A DNA stretch of 17,737 nucleotides from Robiginitomaculum sp. (GTDB lineage: Bacteria > Pseudomonadota > Alphaproteobacteria > Caulobacterales > Maricaulaceae), in assembly GCA_002733385.1 (NCBI GenBank), contig NVVO01000008.1, positions 100,712 to 118,448 of the forward strand, given 5' to 3'. The position numbers and the translations under genes are program-made. The notes beneath the pieces were generated by a model that saw only the letters and a program-made list of their open reading frames with translations, was not told where the DNA came from and ran no database searches. Below, piece after piece: positions 15,895 through 17,737 of this stretch. The number at the start of each line of letters is the position of its first letter. Position 1 is the first letter of the stretch.

Positions 15895-17040
15895 TTGCAC
15901 AATAATTCATCACCAAAATCAACAAAAATAGCGGTTATCATCGTTGCGGCCGGACGTGGACGGCGAGCCGGCCTAGGTCTGCCCAAACAATACCGGGATT
16001 TAAACGGGCAAATGGTGCTGAGCCGCACATTGGCATGTTTCGCGGGTTACGCCCCCATTATTATTGTGATACATCCGGATGACATCGAACTGTATGAACA
16101 GGCTTGCGCCGGCTTTGACGCAGAAACCCAATATGTATTTGGCGGTAACACCCGGACAGCCTCGGTTAAAGCGGGTCTGGAAGCCTTGCGATCGCACACG
16201 CCAGATATCGTGCTTATTCACGATGCAGCCCGACCATTTTTACAAAAACAAACCATAGAGCATGTTTTAAACGGCTTGGAGGACTATCAAGCCGTTGTCC
16301 CGGCCTTACCCATGATTGACGCGGTCAAATCACTAGACGGCAACCCTATAGCCCGGGAATATTTAAGGCGTGTGCAGACACCTCAAGGTTTTCACTTTAC
16401 TACAATACGGCAAGCCTATGTTACTATTGATGAGAATGCGGATTTCTGCGACGATATTGAAGTGGCAAGACAAGCGGGTTTATCCATTGGGTTTTGCACG
16501 GGTGACAGTAAGAACATTAAATTAACCTGGGAAGAAGATTTCATAATGTCCACATCTTTCATCAGCATCAGCGGCAGTGGCTATGACGTACACCGGATTT
16601 GCCCTGGCAAATTTTTGACTTTGTGCGGTGTCGAGATACAGGCCGGGTTTTCCTTGCGAGGTCATAGTGATGCCGATGTCGGTCTGCACGCCCTCACCGA
16701 TGCCCTGCTTGGTACGATTGCCGCTGGCGATATAGGCGATCATTTCCCGCCGTCCGACATGAAATGGAAAGGCGAAAATTCTACAGTGTTCTTAAACCAT
16801 GCGGCTAAATTGATTGCGGATAAGGGCGGAATAATCGACCATGTTGATATAACACTGATTTGTGAACAACCAAAGGTCAAGCCGCACCGCGACGCTATGC
16901 GAGCAAAAATTGCAGAGATTTTGAATATATCGCTAGATAGAGTGAGCGTCAAAGCCACCACCACTGAAGGTCTCGGGTTTACGGGCCGGGCCGAAGGCAT
17001 TGCCGCCCAAGCAATGGCCAGTGTACGGGTGCCGTCATGA
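15895..17040 (+). CDS. ispDF: Bifunctional IspD/IspF isoprenoid enzyme
   Basis: This fusion catalyses two non-consecutive steps of the MEP isoprenoid pathway: CTP-dependent cytidylylation of methylerythritol 4-phosphate (IspD) and cyclisation to the 2,4-cyclodiphosphate (IspF). With the start proposed here it is 381 residues. The IspD half (about 10-215) has VAAGRGRRAG with LPKQY, HDAARPF and QTPQGF. The IspF half (about 223-380) has the metal-binding GYDVHR and GHSDADVGLHALTDALLG, DIGDHFPP, and TTEGLGFTGR. No ATG lies upstream of the nucleotide-binding loop. TTG at 15895 is preceded by GGGA nine bases away and is my choice; TTGs at 15850 and 15856 would overlap dusB. Fused IspDF occurs in alpha- and epsilonproteobacteria. 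The stop overlaps the pncC start by four bases. Confidence 0.95.
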   Translation: MHNNSSPKSTKIAVIIVAAGRGRRAGLGLPKQYRDLNGQMVLSRTLACFAGYAPIIIVIHPDDIELYEQACAGFDAETQYVFGGNTRTASVKAGLEALRSHTPDIVLIHDAARPFLQKQTIEHVLNGLEDYQAVVPALPMIDAVKSLDGNPIAREYLRRVQTPQGFHFTTIRQAYVTIDENADFCDDIEVARQAGLSIGFCTGDSKNIKLTWEEDFIMSTSFISISGSGYDVHRICPGKFLTLCGVEIQAGFSLRGHSDADVGLHALTDALLGTIAAGDIGDHFPPSDMKWKGENSTVFLNHAAKLIADKGGIIDHVDITLICEQPKVKPHRDAMRAKIAEILNISLDRVSVKATTTEGLGFTGRAEGIAAQAMASVRVPS

Positions 17041-17555
17041 GTAAAACCCGACAAGGAATTGATGAATTAGCGCTAAACTTGGTTGCATTGGCACGAGCCG
17101 CCAACATAAACCTCAGCACCGCCGAAAGCTGTACGGGCGGCGGCATTTCCACTGCCATTACGGCGGTTCCAGGATCTTCGCACATGTTTAAAGGCGGTAT
17201 AATCGCCTATGCAAATTCTGTAAAAACCGCCCAATTACATGTGCCGGCGGGCCTCATAGAAAAACACGGGGCAGTCAGCGAACCAGTAGCGCTGGCCATG
17301 GCCGAAGGTGCTAACACTGCCCTGAAGACAGATATGGCCATTTCCGTCACCGGCATTGCCGGGCCGGACGGCGGAACGGAGGACAAACCAGTAGGTACGG
17401 TCTGGATTGCTATAGCACAGAAAGGGCGTTCAACTGCAGCGCATCTGTTTGAGTTTACCAACACTGGTCGTAAAAATATTCGCCTTTGCGCCACAAATGA
17501 AGCCTTAAGAATGCTCTGTGAAGCCATAGAAAACCAAAAATGTACAGGGTTGTAA
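17037..17555 (+). CDS. pncC: Nicotinamide-nucleotide amidohydrolase PncC (CinA C-terminal family)
   Basis: PncC deamidates nicotinamide mononucleotide to nicotinic acid mononucleotide, recycling NMN made by DNA ligase. The 172-residue product is the stand-alone CinA C-terminal domain; the MoaB-like N-terminal half of full CinA is absent. Key motifs are AESCTGG with the likely nucleophile Ser31 (29-35), GGIIAYAN followed by Lys63 (53-63), HGAVSEPVA (78-85) and SVTGIAGPDGGTEDKPVGTVW (103-123). The ATG lies in an ATGA overlap with ispDF, so it is coupled to it. It is the last gene on the plus strand in the window; what follows is non-coding and hairpin-rich. The family is certain; enzymatic activity is inferred from the intact motifs. 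Confidence 0.95.
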   Translation: MSKTRQGIDELALNLVALARAANINLSTAESCTGGGISTAITAVPGSSHMFKGGIIAYANSVKTAQLHVPAGLIEKHGAVSEPVALAMAEGANTALKTDMAISVTGIAGPDGGTEDKPVGTVWIAIAQKGRSTAAHLFEFTNTGRKNIRLCATNEALRMLCEAIENQKCTGL

Positions 17556-17633
17556 ACATTTGACCGCAAATTCAGTTTAGATAGATGTTTTGGGAGGACA
17601 GTTGAAACGACTTTGAATCCTTTTTAGGGTTTC

Positions 17634-17659
17634 ATTCTCCGCAGCTTGCTGCGTAGAAT
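17634..17659. repeat. Interrupted 12-bp-scale hairpin centred on CGCAGC/GCTGCG
   Basis: The inner arms CGCAGC (17640-17645) and GCTGCG (17648-17653) flank a two-base TT centre. The outer arms ATTCT (17634-17638) and AGAAT (17655-17659) also pair, leaving one C/T mismatch. A GC-rich core with a compact centre resembles dispersed REP-type palindromes; one copy only is present here, so that class is a guess. Confidence 0.7.
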
Positions 17660-17677
17660 ATTCGCGTGAGCGAATAT
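17658..17677. repeat. Perfect 8-bp hairpin with GTGA tetraloop
   Basis: ATATTCGC (17658-17665) and GCGAATAT (17670-17677) pair perfectly around GTGA, which belongs to the stable GNRA tetraloop class if transcribed on the plus strand. It shares two bases with the outer arm of the preceding hairpin, so the two structures abut or compete. Confidence 0.75.
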
Positions 17678-17701
17678 ATACATAAGAGCCATAATGTTAC
17701 A

Positions 17702-17735
17702 ATTTTGCTGTACCATTTGGTATTTCCAGCAAAAT
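17702..17735. repeat. Nested inverted repeat at the window edge
   Basis: ATTTTGCTG (17702-17710) pairs with CAGCAAAAT (17727-17735). Directly inside, TACC (17711-17714) pairs with GGTA (17719-17722) around ATTT, leaving a four-base TTTC bulge on one side. It reaches the end of the window, so a downstream T-run or element boundary could not be examined. Confidence 0.7.
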
Positions 17736-17737
17736 AT

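Larger units (their letters stand above)
17556..17737. other. Gene-free, hairpin-rich tail after pncC
   Basis: I see no reading frame of credible length on either strand in these 182 bases, and no tRNA or rRNA match. The first 75 bases carry no strong signal beyond a weak pairing of AATCC (17616-17620) with GGGTT (17627-17631). The remainder contains three strong inverted repeats, listed separately. No hairpin is followed by a clear T-run, so a conventional terminator for ispDF-pncC is not evident. Confidence 0.6.

Noticed and set aside
17556..17737. A tRNA gene, CRISPR array or intrinsic terminator in the tail
   Set aside because: There is no cloverleaf with TTC-loop sequence, no regularly spaced direct repeats, and no hairpin followed by a T-run.
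1..17737. A mobile island, toxin-antitoxin pair or defence system
   Set aside because: No integrase, transposase, phage gene or paired small toxin/antitoxin ORFs are visible. Nearly every base is accounted for by conserved housekeeping or regulatory genes.

Overview
The window looks like a chromosomal segment of an alphaproteobacterium of moderate G+C content. The main reason is the block dusB-ntrB-ntrC-ntrY-ntrX-trkA-trkH-hfq-hflX, read on the minus strand, with mazG convergent at one end and a fused ispDF divergent at the other. That order, the IspD-IspF fusion and the NtrY/NtrX pair are alphaproteobacterial hallmarks. I cannot name a genus from the sequence alone.

Layout: (1) 1-660, the 3' part of an unrecognised plus-strand gene. 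(2) 678-1106, ccmE on the minus strand, divergent from ccmA-ccmB-ccmC-ccmD (1214-3417), which is followed without a gap by mazG (to 4238). This is the haem-export and haem-chaperone half of System I cytochrome c maturation plus an NTP pyrophosphohydrolase. (3) 4235-15867, nine tightly packed minus-strand genes. In transcription order they are dusB, ntrB, ntrC, ntrY, ntrX, trkA, trkH, hfq and hflX; most junctions are ATGA overlaps or gaps under 30 bases. The longer gaps are ntrC-ntrY (67 bases, two hairpins) and trkH-hfq (110 bases). (4) 15895-17555, ispDF and pncC on the plus strand, overlapping by four bases. (5) 17556-17737, no gene but a run of perfect or near-perfect hairpins.

How the genes work together: ccmABCDE move haem to the periplasm and load it on CcmE. 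NtrBC and NtrYX are two histidine kinase/response regulator pairs for nitrogen and redox sensing. TrkA/TrkH form a potassium uptake system. Hfq and HflX act in RNA and ribosome control, MazG and PncC in nucleotide housekeeping, DusB in tRNA modification, and IspDF in isoprenoid synthesis.

The most unusual points are: an NtrC whose AAA+ domain has lost the GAFTGA loop, the Walker B glutamate and one arginine-finger position; a perfect 13-bp inverted repeat inside ntrX; a 15-bp tandem duplication spanning the ccmA stop and ccmB start; and the clustered hairpins after pncC. I found no tRNA, rRNA, CRISPR array, transposase or phage gene, and no sign of a wholly new multi-gene system.
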